From Pelosinus sp. IPA-1 (lineage in GTDB: Bacteria; Bacillota; Negativicutes; DSM-13327), in NCBI RefSeq assembly GCF_030269905.1, contig NZ_BSVC01000004.1, positions 62,001 through 126,000 of the forward strand: a DNA stretch of 64,000 nucleotides, in the 5' to 3' direction. Below the pieces are notes generated by a model, which was not told the DNA's origin, did not search any database, and saw only the letters and a list, made by a program, of their open reading frames with translations. The translations under genes were made by a program, and so were the position numbers. Below are positions 43,716 through 53,048 of this stretch, one piece after another. Numbering within the stretch: the first letter of the stretch is position 1; each line of letters opens with the position of its first letter.

Positions 43716-45686
43716 ATGAAAATATTCACGGCCGAACACCTAGGCTTTTGTTATGGTGTTAAACGTGCAGTGGCAATGGCTCAAGAGTGTGTCGGCATGG
43801 AAGGTGAGATACATACGTTGGGGCCTATCATTCATAATCCTCAAGTGGTTAAACGTTTATCAGATCAAGGAATTGAGGTAATTAATGATTTATCCTTAGT
43901 AAAGGATAAGAGTACAGTTATTATTCGTTCTCATGGTATTGGTCCAAACGCATACGCAAAAGCTGAGTCAAAAAATTTACAAATTATTGATGCTACTTGT
44001 CCCCATGTCAAAAAAGCACAGCAATCAGCTCATGAATTATTCCAGGCTGGATATACTGTGGTAGTAATTGGTGAAAAGCATCATCCAGAAGTGAAAAGTA
44101 TCGTTGAGTGGTCAAATAATAAAGCTATAGTGGTAGAATCAGTTGTTGAAGCGCTGGAAGTACCTAATACCCTTAAAATAGGTGTCGTGGCACAAACTAC
44201 ATTTGCAGGGGAATTATTTCAAAAGATTGTTACTATATTACAAGAAAAATGTGAAGAATTGAAAATCTGCCGGACAATCTGCACAGCTACTGATCTTAGA
44301 CAACAGTCAGCACTTGATATCGCCAGCAAGGTTGACTTGATGTTAATCATTGGAGGTAAGAATAGTGCGAATACATCAAGGTTAGCCCAATTATGTCGTG
44401 ATGAAGGAAGCCTAGTCTACCACATCGAGACGGCCGACGAACTTACTATACAGGATTTTTATGGGGTGGAGACAGTTGGTATTACTGCTGGAGCATCTAC
44501 ACCAGATTGGTTAATAGAGGAGGTTTATAAAAAAATGCAAGATTTTAATGAAATTTTTGATTTAGGGATCAAGAAGCTTGAGCAAGGTAGTATTGTAAAA
44601 GGTAAAATTGTAGGCATTCGTAAAGATGAAATTTTTGTAGATATCGGCTACAAAGGAGAAGGAAGCATTTCCTTAGCCGAGTTAGCCTATCCGTTACCGG
44701 AAAATGCTGCAGAAGTAGTCAGTGATGGGCAAGTTATTGACGTTTTTGTCTTAGATGCAGATCCTGCTGATGGGGTCATAAAATTATCGAAGGTAAAAGC
44801 GGATGCAATTGTTGGTTGGGATATTTTAGAGCAAGCATTTCATAATAAAACAACACTTGATGCCAAAGTACTAGAAGTTGTTAATGGAGGATTAAAAGTA
44901 TCCGTTTTAGGTATAAACGGTTTTATTCCAGCTTCTCAGGTAGATCTTCGTTTCACCGAAGACTTATCTGCCTTTTTAAATCAAACATTAACGCTTGTTC
45001 CTATTGAAGTCGATAAGGCAAAGAAACGTGTTGTATTATCTCGTAAAATCTTATTAGAAGAACAACGCCGTCTGAAAGAAGAAGAAACGATTGCAACCTT
45101 AGCTGTTGGTCAAATTATAGAAGGTACAGTACGACGAATTGTTGATTTTGGTGTTTTTGTTGATATTGGTGGAATCGATGGACTAGTACATATTTCCGAT
45201 TTATCATGGCATCGTGTCAATAAACCTCAAGAAATTGTAGCTTTAGGAGATCAAGTCAAAGTACTCATCTTAAAAATCGATCGTGAATCAAAAAGAATTT
45301 CTCTTAGTTTAAAACAGGTAGGACGTGATCCTTGGTTAGATTTAATAGAGCAATTTTCTATAGGTGCCATCGTAAAGGGAAAAGTTAGTAACATATCAAA
45401 ATTTGGAGCTTTCGTAGAAATCGTTCCAGGTGTTGAAGGCTTAGTGCACTTATCAGAATTGTCGGATGAGAGAGTAAATAAAGTTGAGGAAATAGTAAGT
45501 CTTGGACAGGAAGTGTCTGTAAAAGTATTGGAGATCGACAAATCTAGTAAACGTATTTCTCTAAGCATTAGTAAAGCACAGCAGGATGCAGATCGAGTAG
45601 AATATCAATCTTATTTAGATAAGAACGAAGGTACAGGTTTAACAATTGGAGATAAACTTGGGCACCTATTTAAAAAACTAGAATAG
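43716..45686 (+). CDS. ispH: Fused IspH (HMBPP reductase) and S1 RNA-binding protein
   Basis: A 656-residue fusion. Residues 1-285 are 4-hydroxy-3-methylbut-2-enyl diphosphate reductase, the last step of the MEP pathway, with cluster cysteines Cys12 (FCYGVKRAV), Cys95 (DATCPHVKK) and Cys189 (CTATDLRQ). Four S1 domains follow, at about 289-359, 378-443, 464-534 and 549-619; the last two are closest to canonical ribosomal protein S1 (VDFGVFVDIGGIDGLVHIS). The fusion is known in clostridia and Negativicutes. ATG 43716 follows taggaggtcaccct. The downstream fni serves the same pathway. Confidence 0.95.
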   Translation: MKIFTAEHLGFCYGVKRAVAMAQECVGMEGEIHTLGPIIHNPQVVKRLSDQGIEVINDLSLVKDKSTVIIRSHGIGPNAYAKAESKNLQIIDATCPHVKKAQQSAHELFQAGYTVVVIGEKHHPEVKSIVEWSNNKAIVVESVVEALEVPNTLKIGVVAQTTFAGELFQKIVTILQEKCEELKICRTICTATDLRQQSALDIASKVDLMLIIGGKNSANTSRLAQLCRDEGSLVYHIETADELTIQDFYGVETVGITAGASTPDWLIEEVYKKMQDFNEIFDLGIKKLEQGSIVKGKIVGIRKDEIFVDIGYKGEGSISLAELAYPLPENAAEVVSDGQVIDVFVLDADPADGVIKLSKVKADAIVGWDILEQAFHNKTTLDAKVLEVVNGGLKVSVLGINGFIPASQVDLRFTEDLSAFLNQTLTLVPIEVDKAKKRVVLSRKILLEEQRRLKEEETIATLAVGQIIEGTVRRIVDFGVFVDIGGIDGLVHISDLSWHRVNKPQEIVALGDQVKVLILKIDRESKRISLSLKQVGRDPWLDLIEQFSIGAIVKGKVSNISKFGAFVEIVPGVEGLVHLSELSDERVNKVEEIVSLGQEVSVKVLEIDKSSKRISLSISKAQQDADRVEYQSYLDKNEGTGLTIGDKLGHLFKKLE

Positions 45687-45698
45687 GGAGATGAAAGG

Positions 45699-46763
45699 GT
45701 GCGCCAGTCACGTAAATTAGATCATTTAAAATATTCTTTAGCTTTAGCAGATGGCCCTGGTGATAGTGGCTTTGCAGATATTTCCTTGATACATAATTGT
45801 CTTCCTGATTTAGCTTGGAATCAAATTGATATTTCAAGTTCTATTGCTGGTATACCACTTCGTCATCCCCTAATTATTAATGCAATTACCGGTGGAGCGG
45901 ATGATGTTGCCGCAATTAATAAATCAATTGCGAAATTTGCTCATTTGACAAATACGGCAATGGCTGTTGGTTCTCAATATGCTGCTTTAGAGTATACAGA
46001 TGTTAAACATTCTTATAAAGTTGTGCGTGAAAATAATCCTTACGGTACAATTTTTGCGAATTTGGGTGCTTATGCAACTCCTGAGGAGGCTCAATTAGCA
46101 GTAGAAATGATAGATGCCCAAGGAATACAGATACATTTAAATGTAGCCCAGGAAATTGTAATGAAAGAAGGCGATCGAGATTTTTCAGGATATTTATCTA
46201 ATATTTCGAGAATCGTTGATAAGGTAAAGGTTCCTGTAATTGTCAAAGAAGTAGGGTGTGGCATTGCGAGAGAACAGGCTATGTTATTAGCCAGTACAGG
46301 TATACGTGCAATTGACGTAGGTGGTACTGGCGGGACTAATTTTATAGCAATTGAAGCTGCTCGCAGTCAAGCCACGATCAATCCTGATATCTTATCTTGG
46401 GGAATCCCTACAGTAATAAGTGCAGTTGAAACAAAATCAGTTCTTCCGGCACATATGGATATGATGGTGTCTGGTGGGGTAAGATCGGCTTTAGATGTAG
46501 TAAAATCTCTTGCTTTAGGAGGTATTGCTACAGGAATGGCAACACCTATAATTAGGATGTTGTGTGAAAAAGATATTGATTACGCAGTAAATTGGTTTCA
46601 AAACTTTCTATATGAAATACAAAGCTACATGCTGTTCTTAGGAGCTAGCAGTATTAGAACATTAGCAGAAACACCTATAGTTATTACTGGACATAGTAAG
46701 GATTGGTTAACAGCTAGAGGAATTGATATAATGAATTATGCTACTTATAAAAAGCATGGCTAA
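45699..46763 (+). CDS. fni: Type 2 isopentenyl-diphosphate delta-isomerase
   Basis: A 354-residue FMN-dependent isomerase that interconverts IPP and DMAPP. Blocks include RQSRKLDHLKYSLAL, NAITGGADDVAAINKSIA, VGSQYAALEY, VIVKEVGCGIAREQA and DVGGTGGTNFIAIE. GTG 45699 follows gggagatgaaag, 12 bases after the IspH fusion. IspH already releases both isomers, so the isomerase only balances the two pools; the pairing nonetheless suggests one isoprenoid unit. Confidence 0.95.
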   Translation: MRQSRKLDHLKYSLALADGPGDSGFADISLIHNCLPDLAWNQIDISSSIAGIPLRHPLIINAITGGADDVAAINKSIAKFAHLTNTAMAVGSQYAALEYTDVKHSYKVVRENNPYGTIFANLGAYATPEEAQLAVEMIDAQGIQIHLNVAQEIVMKEGDRDFSGYLSNISRIVDKVKVPVIVKEVGCGIAREQAMLLASTGIRAIDVGGTGGTNFIAIEAARSQATINPDILSWGIPTVISAVETKSVLPAHMDMMVSGGVRSALDVVKSLALGGIATGMATPIIRMLCEKDIDYAVNWFQNFLYEIQSYMLFLGASSIRTLAETPIVITGHSKDWLTARGIDIMNYATYKKHG

Positions 46764-46778
46764 GGCCATGCTTTTTTT
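46749..46778 (+). terminator. Terminator of ispH-fni
   Basis: A stem aaaagcatggc / gccatgctttt overlapping the fni stop, followed by T residues. Confidence 0.85.
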
Positions 46779-46837
46779 GCATTTTTTTTCTCGGAAGAGG
46801 GCAAGATAAACCATAAAATACAATTGAGGTGAAAAAT

Positions 46838-47596
46838 ATGAATATGCCAATAGGAATGATTCTGCTATTGGTGGTTGGGGTTTTGGTTTATTTTGGCGTA
46901 GCTCATCGAATCCTGGACAGAATGCGTTTAACAGATAAGCAGGCTTTACTTTTTATTCTAGCTGTAATTGCGGGAAGTTTTATTGATATTCCTCTTATGC
47001 GTACACCCGTAGATGTAAGCATAAATGTAGGAGGAGCTTTGTTACCAGCATTACTGTCTATTTGGCTGATTTTTAAAGCAGATGAAACAGCTGAAAGGGT
47101 GCGGGCAATCTTAGCCGCTATTTTGGTAGCCGCAGCTGTATCCTTAGGTTCTCGCTATTTACCATATGAACCAGAAAATATGTTCTTAGATCCTAAAATC
47201 ATATACGGCATTTCAGCAGGTCTAATTGCTTATTTGGCTGGACGTTCGAGACGCAGTGCTTTCGTTGGTGGAGTTCTAGGCATTGTATTAAGTGATATTG
47301 TGCATCTAGTTACCCTTATGAGACTAGGGATTGCCGGAACAACAAATGTTGGCGGTGCAGGTGCTTTTGATGTAGTGTTAATTGCCGGAATTGTAGCAGT
47401 AATGGTAGCGGAATTAGTTGGCGAAACACGAGAAAAAATGCAAGGTGGCCCAGAACTTGGAAGGTACCGCCCAGAGGGACTATACGAATTCAGTAAAGAA
47501 CTTTCCCATACTAATCAAAAAAATAAACCAAGTAGCAATCAAACTGACCCAGTTGACGACACGAAGCAAAAAGATAGAGGTGAGAAAAATGACTAA
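46838..47596 (+). CDS. DUF1614 membrane protein
   Basis: A 252-residue membrane protein with about seven hydrophobic segments and a hydrophilic tail of roughly 45 residues. The family blocks FIDIPLMRTPVDVSINVGGA and GISAGLIAYLAGRSRRSAFV are characteristic of DUF1614. ATG 46838 follows gaggtgaaaaat. It overlaps spoIIP by eight bases; DUF1614 genes are often paired with spoIIP in clostridia, which hints at a role in engulfment, but none is shown. Confidence 0.85.
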   Translation: MNMPIGMILLLVVGVLVYFGVAHRILDRMRLTDKQALLFILAVIAGSFIDIPLMRTPVDVSINVGGALLPALLSIWLIFKADETAERVRAILAAILVAAAVSLGSRYLPYEPENMFLDPKIIYGISAGLIAYLAGRSRRSAFVGGVLGIVLSDIVHLVTLMRLGIAGTTNVGGAGAFDVVLIAGIVAVMVAELVGETREKMQGGPELGRYRPEGLYEFSKELSHTNQKNKPSSNQTDPVDDTKQKDRGEKND

Positions 47597-48749
47597 ACTG
47601 CGGGGGGCAGTTATAGTACTACTTTTATTGTGTAGTATGACTATACAAGGATATACCCATGAGCGAAGTGATGGTGGGTATTTTTCTATCGTAGATGAGA
47701 GTGGCACCGTAGTCTATATAACAGGTTGGGGAGTACGAGTGGGGGATGAGTTCCTTACTGAAAAAAATAAACGCTATGAAGTTATTAGTATAGAAGGTGA
47801 TATAGCCCATAGCAAATTAATCGGTGATGTCAATTTAAGTAAATATGGGCAATCAAAAGACAATCCACTCGTAAGTTTATTAAAACCTAGCATTACATGG
47901 GCTCAAGGAAGTGGTAAAGTAGCTGTTTACCATACTCATTCTGATGAGTCTTATACTCCTACAGATGGCAAGGATAGTATCCTCGGAGCTGGTGGCATTT
48001 ATAAGGTGGGGGATAGTTTTACCAGTGCCCTTCAGTCCAAAGGATTGGAAGTGTTTCACTCCGATGCAAAACATGATCCACATGATGATATGGCTTATGA
48101 ACGTTCACGCCGTACAGTAATGGAACTTTTAAAAAAGCAACCCGACGCTATTTTTGATATTCATCGGGATGCCGCACCTCCAGAGGTATATAAAGCCAAC
48201 ATTGATGGTCAAGATGTAACAAAAGTACAATTAGTCGTTGGTAAGTATGGACCAACGGGAAAACAAATTGAAGATTATGCCTTACAACTTAAGGCTAATT
48301 CAGATACGCAACATCCTGGTTTAATAAAGGGTATCTTTTTTGCTAAGGGCGGCGATTATAATCAAGATTTGCACCCACGGTCGATGCTGCTTGAAGTCGG
48401 CTCAGACAAAAATGATCGGCAATCAGCTGAAAGAGGTGTTGCCTTGTTCGCTGATGTAATACCTACAATCTTAGGAAAAACAGCTGCAACCCCAAATAAT
48501 GTTGCTGGACAAGCCGGGCTAGGTACTGCCGAGGCAGGTCCCTCTGGTGCAAGTAAATCAATGGGATGGATCGTAGGAGCTTTGATTATTGGTGTAATCG
48601 CCTTCTTGTTTTTAAGCACAGGTAGTATGAAAGAAGCAAAGGGAAAGCTTAAACAGTTTACAACAACTGAGTTTGCGAACTTTTTTGGACCAAAAATAAA
48701 AGATAAAAAAGAGCTTGACAAGGAAAATAGCAAAAAAGACGAAGATTAG
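47589..48749 (+). CDS. spoIIP: Stage II sporulation protein P
   Basis: A 386-residue peptidoglycan hydrolase of the SpoIIP family (amidase and endopeptidase), which with SpoIID and SpoIIM thins septal wall for engulfment. An N-terminal hydrophobic segment (4-20) serves as signal or anchor. The catalytic domain spans about 108-330, with VAVYHTHSDESYTP (His115), FDIHRDAA and RSMLLEVGSDKN holding zinc ligands and the catalytic Glu. A C-terminal membrane segment (about 333-352) follows a small-residue linker, an unusual second anchor. ATG 47589 follows agaggtgagaaaa. Confidence 0.92.
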   Translation: MTKLRGAVIVLLLLCSMTIQGYTHERSDGGYFSIVDESGTVVYITGWGVRVGDEFLTEKNKRYEVISIEGDIAHSKLIGDVNLSKYGQSKDNPLVSLLKPSITWAQGSGKVAVYHTHSDESYTPTDGKDSILGAGGIYKVGDSFTSALQSKGLEVFHSDAKHDPHDDMAYERSRRTVMELLKKQPDAIFDIHRDAAPPEVYKANIDGQDVTKVQLVVGKYGPTGKQIEDYALQLKANSDTQHPGLIKGIFFAKGGDYNQDLHPRSMLLEVGSDKNDRQSAERGVALFADVIPTILGKTAATPNNVAGQAGLGTAEAGPSGASKSMGWIVGALIIGVIAFLFLSTGSMKEAKGKLKQFTTTEFANFFGPKIKDKKELDKENSKKDED

Positions 48750-48751
48750 TA

Positions 48752-48780
48752 TTGACGTGTGTAAAATATTTTTTCATAAT
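48752..48780 (+). promoter_or_regulatory. Sigma-A-like promoter downstream of spoIIP
   Basis: TTGACG, 17 bases, CATAAT lies three bases after the spoIIP stop. It could drive a short transcript ending at the hairpin 48886-48914 or read into the DUF512 gene. Confidence 0.45.
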
Positions 48781-48885
48781 ATAATAGTGTTTCATGAGAA
48801 TATATAGTATGATATGAATATAATGGGTTTTACAATAAGCATATTTATAACTCTTAATGAAGAAAATATAAATACGTGCTATTTT

Positions 48886-48914
48886 AGAGTGATGCTCTTT
48901 CATCACTCTTTCTT
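48886..48914 (+). terminator. Hairpin with T-rich tail before the DUF512 gene
   Basis: A 9-bp stem (agagtgatg / catcactct) with a six-base loop and a T-rich tail. It may end spoIIP transcripts or a separate roughly 130-base RNA. Confidence 0.65.
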
Positions 48915-48966
48915 TATTTGCAGGAAATAAAGAAAATTTAAGGAATATACATAAGAGGTGAGATTG

Positions 48967-50274
48967 GTGGTATATAGCGGTATTATTGCAAAAGTTATGC
49001 CAAATAGTATTGCTGAAGAAGTGGGATTAGAATCTGGAGATCGTTTGCTTACCGTAGATGGAGAAAACATTCGTGATATCATTGATTTAAGTTTTGCTTT
49101 AGCAGATGACTGTGTAGAAATTTTAGTTGAGAAAAAGAACGGTGAACAGGAAATTCTTGAAATAGAGAAAGAGTATGATGAAGATTTAGGTATTGAATTT
49201 GAAAGCGCTGTTTTTGACGGTGTTCGCCGATGTGCTAATAAATGTATCTTTTGTTTTGTAGATCAGATGGCACCAGGTATGAGGGAAAGTCTATATGTCA
49301 AAGACGATGATTATCGATTATCGTTCTTGTACGGAAACTTTGTAACATTAACAAATCTTGGCCCACAAGATATTAAGAGGATACGTCAGCTTCATTTGTC
49401 ACCTTTATACATATCAGTGCATACTACAAATGGTCCTCTTCGTGAGAAAATGTTAAATAATAAAAATGCAAGAAACATCATGGCACAACTACGTACACTA
49501 ATTGACAGTGGCGTTGAAATGCATACACAGATCGTATTATGTCCAGACATAAACGATGGGGACGAACTAGAAAAAACAATAAATGATTTATATGCATTGC
49601 ATCCAAATGTATTGTCTATGGCAATTGTCCCTGTCGGTTTAAGTCGTTATCGGGATACATGTTACACATTGCAGGGATTTACCCCTGAGAGGGCCCATGC
49701 AGTTGTCGATAAAATAACGCAATGGCAAAAAAAATGCCGTGATAAAAGTGGTACATCCTTTGTATATTTATCGGATGAATTTTATCTTACAGCTGATTTG
49801 CCAATCCCAGCCTATGAGATGTATGATAATTTCCCTCAACTTGAAAATGGAATCGGTCTCGTCCGGAATTTCCTTGCTGAATGGCAGGAAGAACCACTTA
49901 AAATGCAAGGATATACTGAACCGCATTATTTAGATATAGTTTGTGGCATATCTGCAAAAAAGGTATTAGGGCCTTTGTTAGAAAATCTAGAAGTACCCAA
50001 TTTGACGATTCGAGTACTGTCCGTAGAAAATGTTTTCTTTGGTAAGGATATAACGGTAAGTGGCTTATTAACTGGACAAGATATTTGTAGTACCTTAGAT
50101 GAAGTTGGAGGAGTTAGAACTGGGGTTATAGTACCTGGATCAGCTCTAAAAAAAGGGGAAACAATATTTTTGGATAATATGACATGTGATGAATTAGAAA
50201 TAAATTTAGGAGTACCTGTACGCGCCGCTTATAGTGCTACGGATTTAAGACAGTTATTACAAGCGTGGAGGTAA
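48967..50274 (+). CDS. DUF512 family PDZ-radical SAM protein
   Basis: A 435-residue protein. An N-terminal PDZ-like domain (1-60, AEEVGLESGDRLLTVDGENI) is followed by a radical SAM region with RRC89-ANK-C93-IF-C96-FVDQM, a CxxxCxxC cluster, then the DUF512 C-terminal domain (DIVCGISAKKVLGPLLENL, GLLTGQDICSTL, GAALK-type end). The family is nearly universal in clostridia, usually beside der, and has no proven substrate. GTG 48967 fits the agaggtgag ribosome site; TTG 48964 and GTG 48958 are alternatives. Confidence 0.88.
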   Translation: MVYSGIIAKVMPNSIAEEVGLESGDRLLTVDGENIRDIIDLSFALADDCVEILVEKKNGEQEILEIEKEYDEDLGIEFESAVFDGVRRCANKCIFCFVDQMAPGMRESLYVKDDDYRLSFLYGNFVTLTNLGPQDIKRIRQLHLSPLYISVHTTNGPLREKMLNNKNARNIMAQLRTLIDSGVEMHTQIVLCPDINDGDELEKTINDLYALHPNVLSMAIVPVGLSRYRDTCYTLQGFTPERAHAVVDKITQWQKKCRDKSGTSFVYLSDEFYLTADLPIPAYEMYDNFPQLENGIGLVRNFLAEWQEEPLKMQGYTEPHYLDIVCGISAKKVLGPLLENLEVPNLTIRVLSVENVFFGKDITVSGLLTGQDICSTLDEVGGVRTGVIVPGSALKKGETIFLDNMTCDELEINLGVPVRAAYSATDLRQLLQAWR

Positions 50275-50278
50275 ATTC

Positions 50279-50815
50279 ATGACTAATTTGGGATTGATTC
50301 AAGTATATACTGGCAATGGCAAGGGGAAAACTACTGCTAGCTTAGGTTTAGCATTTAGAGCATGTGGACACGGTTTAAAAGTATGTATGATCCAATTTAT
50401 GAAAAATAGTACAGACTATGGCGAAGTAAAAATCAGTAACTATTTACCTGGATTTAAATTAATTCAAGTTGGGCGTAATGATTTCGTAGATTTGGAAAAT
50501 CCAGAAGATATTGATAAAAAATTAGCACAGGATGGATGGGAATTAGCAAAGTCAATCCTAATGTCTAGTGAGTTTGATATTATTATTCTTGATGAAATTA
50601 ATGTAGCCATGGCTTGTAAATTACTCAATGTGAACAAAGTTATCGATTTTTTAACAAGAAATTGTGACTTATTAAAAAAACGTCCAGAGATAATATTAAC
50701 TGGTAGATACGCTCCACCGGAAATTATTGCCGTTGCCCATCTAGTAACCGAGATGAAAGAAATTCGACACAATTATTCCGAGGGAATAGACGCGCGTCAA
50801 GGAATTGAATTTTAA
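50279..50815 (+). CDS. cobO: CobO-like corrinoid adenosyltransferase
   Basis: A 178-residue P-loop protein of the CobA/CobO family, which transfers the adenosyl group of ATP to cobalt(I) corrinoids. The P-loop is GNGKGKTTASLGLAFRA (14-30), with IQFMKNSTDYGEVK and ILDEINVAMACKLL after it. It starts four bases after the DUF512 stop (ribosome site ggaggtaaattc). No other cobalamin genes are nearby. Members of this family placed beside der in Firmicutes may not all serve cobalamin, so the role is moderately sure. Confidence 0.85.
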   Translation: MTNLGLIQVYTGNGKGKTTASLGLAFRACGHGLKVCMIQFMKNSTDYGEVKISNYLPGFKLIQVGRNDFVDLENPEDIDKKLAQDGWELAKSILMSSEFDIIILDEINVAMACKLLNVNKVIDFLTRNCDLLKKRPEIILTGRYAPPEIIAVAHLVTEMKEIRHNYSEGIDARQGIEF

Positions 50816-50855
50816 ATTTTCGAATAAGAATATAATAAGTATAGGAGATAAATAT

Positions 50856-52178
50856 ATGAGCAAACCAATTCTAGCCATAGTTGGGCGACCTAATGTTGGT
50901 AAATCCACTTTATTTAATTATATAGGACAAAAAAGAGTGTCAATCGTTGAGGATATCCCTGGCGTTACTCGAGATCGTATTTACTTAGATGCTGAGTGGC
51001 TTGGTCGTGAATTTACTATGATTGATACAGGTGGTATCGAAATAGAATCTAGTGACAAAATCTTGACTGCTATGAGATATCAGGCAAAATTAGCAATTGA
51101 CGAAGCAGATGCCATTTTATTCATTGTAGATGGTAAGGTAGGTTTAACCTCTGCCGACGAAGAGGTCGCTATTATTTTACGTAATACCCGTAAACCTGTT
51201 ATATTGGCCGTTAATAAAGTTGACAATATGAACAAGGCAAATGAAATTTATGAATTCTATAATTTAGGTCTTGGTGACCCCATTGCAATTTCTGCGGCAA
51301 ACGCCTTAAATATTGGTGATTTGCTCGATGAGATTGTTAAGCGCTTACCAAATGAAGAAATTCAAGAAGAAGATAATGAGAAAATTAGAGTTGCGGTGAT
51401 TGGCCGCCCTAATGTAGGCAAATCTTCTTTAGTGAATCGACTAGTTGGTGAAGAACGGGTTATTGTAAGTGATGTAGCAGGCACTACTCGTGATGCTATT
51501 GACACTCACTTTACGAAAGATGATACATCCTTTGTGTTAATAGATACTGCTGGAATGCGACGCAAGGCTAAGGTTGAGCTTCCCGTTGAACGCTATAGCG
51601 TTATGCGAGCATTACGGGCTGTAGACCGTTCAGATGTCGTTTTGATCGTTATTGATGCAGTAGATGGGGTTACAGAACAGGATAAAAAAATAGCAGGTTA
51701 TGCTCACGATGCAGGTAAAGCTTCTGTTATCGTTGTAAATAAGTGGGACTTATTAGAGAAAGATGGTAAAACTTCTTTACGATATACAGAAACGATTCGT
51801 ACTGAATTAGCCTTTATGCAGTATGCGCCAGTTCTTTTTATCTCAGCCCTTACTAACCAACGGGTATCACGGGTAACCGAATTAATAAAATTCGTAGCAG
51901 AACAACATACCATGCGTGTAGCTACCAGCGTCTTAAATCAAGTTGTAGAAGATGCAGTATCTATTAATCCACCACCCTCACAATATGGTAGACGCCTAAA
52001 AATTTACTTTACTACGCAGCCGAATGTTAAACCACCTACTTTTGTTTTCTTCGTAAATGAACCAGATATTATGCATTTTTCCTACTTGCGTTTTTTAGAA
52101 AATAGATTAAGAGAAAGTTTTGGATTCGAAGGAACCCCTTTAAAGCTAGTCGTTCGTGGACGTAAAGAAGAAGAATAA
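50856..52178 (+). CDS. der: Ribosome-assembly GTPase Der (EngA)
   Basis: A 440-residue double-GTPase that assists 50S subunit maturation. Two G domains are visible: GRPNVGKSTLF with DTGG and NKVD in the first, GRPNVGKSSLVN with DTAGM and NKWD in the second, followed by the KH-like C-terminal domain. ATG 50856 follows taggagataaatat; the longer frame from 50805 overlaps the preceding gene. Followed by plsY, as in many Firmicutes. Confidence 0.96.
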   Translation: MSKPILAIVGRPNVGKSTLFNYIGQKRVSIVEDIPGVTRDRIYLDAEWLGREFTMIDTGGIEIESSDKILTAMRYQAKLAIDEADAILFIVDGKVGLTSADEEVAIILRNTRKPVILAVNKVDNMNKANEIYEFYNLGLGDPIAISAANALNIGDLLDEIVKRLPNEEIQEEDNEKIRVAVIGRPNVGKSSLVNRLVGEERVIVSDVAGTTRDAIDTHFTKDDTSFVLIDTAGMRRKAKVELPVERYSVMRALRAVDRSDVVLIVIDAVDGVTEQDKKIAGYAHDAGKASVIVVNKWDLLEKDGKTSLRYTETIRTELAFMQYAPVLFISALTNQRVSRVTELIKFVAEQHTMRVATSVLNQVVEDAVSINPPPSQYGRRLKIYFTTQPNVKPPTFVFFVNEPDIMHFSYLRFLENRLRESFGFEGTPLKLVVRGRKEEE

Positions 52179-52199
52179 TAAATAGGAGAAATAGTGATA

Positions 52200-52814
52200 A
52201 TGGATTATTTACTCATCGCTATACTCGGGTATTTGATCGGCTCTATTCCGAATGGTCTACTTATTGGGAAAAAACTATATAATGTAGACTTACGTCAATT
52301 TGGTAGTAAAAATATTGGAGCAACAAATGCCTTTCGTACCTTGGGATTATGGCCTGCTTTATGGGTATTTCTTACTGATGCATTAAAAGGGGTTATTGCA
52401 GTTTATTTAGGCAGCATTTTGATAGGTACGCCGACAGCCTTATTAACAGGCGGAATTGCGGCTATCGTTGGTCATAATTGGTCAATATTATTGAATTTTA
52501 CAGGCGGACGTGGCGTTGCTACTGGTTTAGGTGTCATCGCTGTCTTAGTACCTAAAATTACAATAGTGATTTTCCTACTATGGGCTATTATTGTTTATAT
52601 TACTCGTTATGTATCTCTTGCTTCAATTGTTTCAGCAGTGCTGGTACCTATTTTAATGTGGTTTTCTGATGAACAAATTGAATTTTTTTATTTTGGTATT
52701 ATTGCTGCCCTTTTTGTTGTTGGTAGGCATAAAGCTAACATTGGAAGATTACTGAAGGGCACTGAGTTAAAAATAAAAGTAGGGAACAGATTAGTTGATT
52801 CAAAAGAAAAATAA
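52200..52814 (+). CDS. plsY: Glycerol-3-phosphate acyltransferase PlsY
   Basis: A 204-residue membrane enzyme that acylates glycerol 3-phosphate with acyl-phosphate. The three conserved loops are visible: GSIPNGLLIGK, GSKNIGATNAFRTLG and GHNWSILLNFTGGRGVATGLG. ATG 52200 is used; GTG 52194 is also in frame and closer to aggag. Together with plsC upstream it covers both acylations to phosphatidic acid. gpsA, often next in line before spoIVA, is absent here. Confidence 0.94.
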   Translation: MDYLLIAILGYLIGSIPNGLLIGKKLYNVDLRQFGSKNIGATNAFRTLGLWPALWVFLTDALKGVIAVYLGSILIGTPTALLTGGIAAIVGHNWSILLNFTGGRGVATGLGVIAVLVPKITIVIFLLWAIIVYITRYVSLASIVSAVLVPILMWFSDEQIEFFYFGIIAALFVVGRHKANIGRLLKGTELKIKVGNRLVDSKEK

Positions 52815-52831
52815 ATATCGAGTTGAAAAGA

Positions 52832-52862
52832 AAAAGACTTGGCATGTGCCAAGTCTTTTCTT
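52832..52862 (+). terminator. Terminator of the der-plsY group
   Basis: A 13-bp stem (aaaagacttggca / tgccaagtctttt) with a T-rich end, shortly after plsY. Confidence 0.9.
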
Positions 52863-52914
52863 ATTTTGTAATATTATTGCTGGCATGTCATATATTTATA
52901 ATGATTAAATTGCC

Positions 52915-52942
52915 AGTATTTCATTACTTTTTAAAATACTAT
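52915..52942 (+). promoter_or_regulatory. Candidate sigma-E promoter of spoIVA
   Basis: AGTATTT, 13 bases, AATACTAT is a partial match to sigma-E (ATATT-like and CATACAAT-like). spoIVA is sigma-E dependent in Bacillus; the match here is imperfect and the start point lies about 100 bases upstream of the gene. Confidence 0.3.
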
Positions 52943-53048
52943 TTAATATCGTTTAATTATCATTTTTTCTTCAGGGGAGGGATGGATGCGAGTGTAGAAC
53001 ATACGCGAGTATTTTTCATAAAGCGCAGTTGTGGGGAGGGAAAGGTAA

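Noticed and set aside
47418-47588. Upstream extension of spoIIP into the DUF1614 gene
   Set aside because: It overlaps a well-supported membrane protein gene; the ribosome site agaggtgag and signal segment fit ATG 47589.
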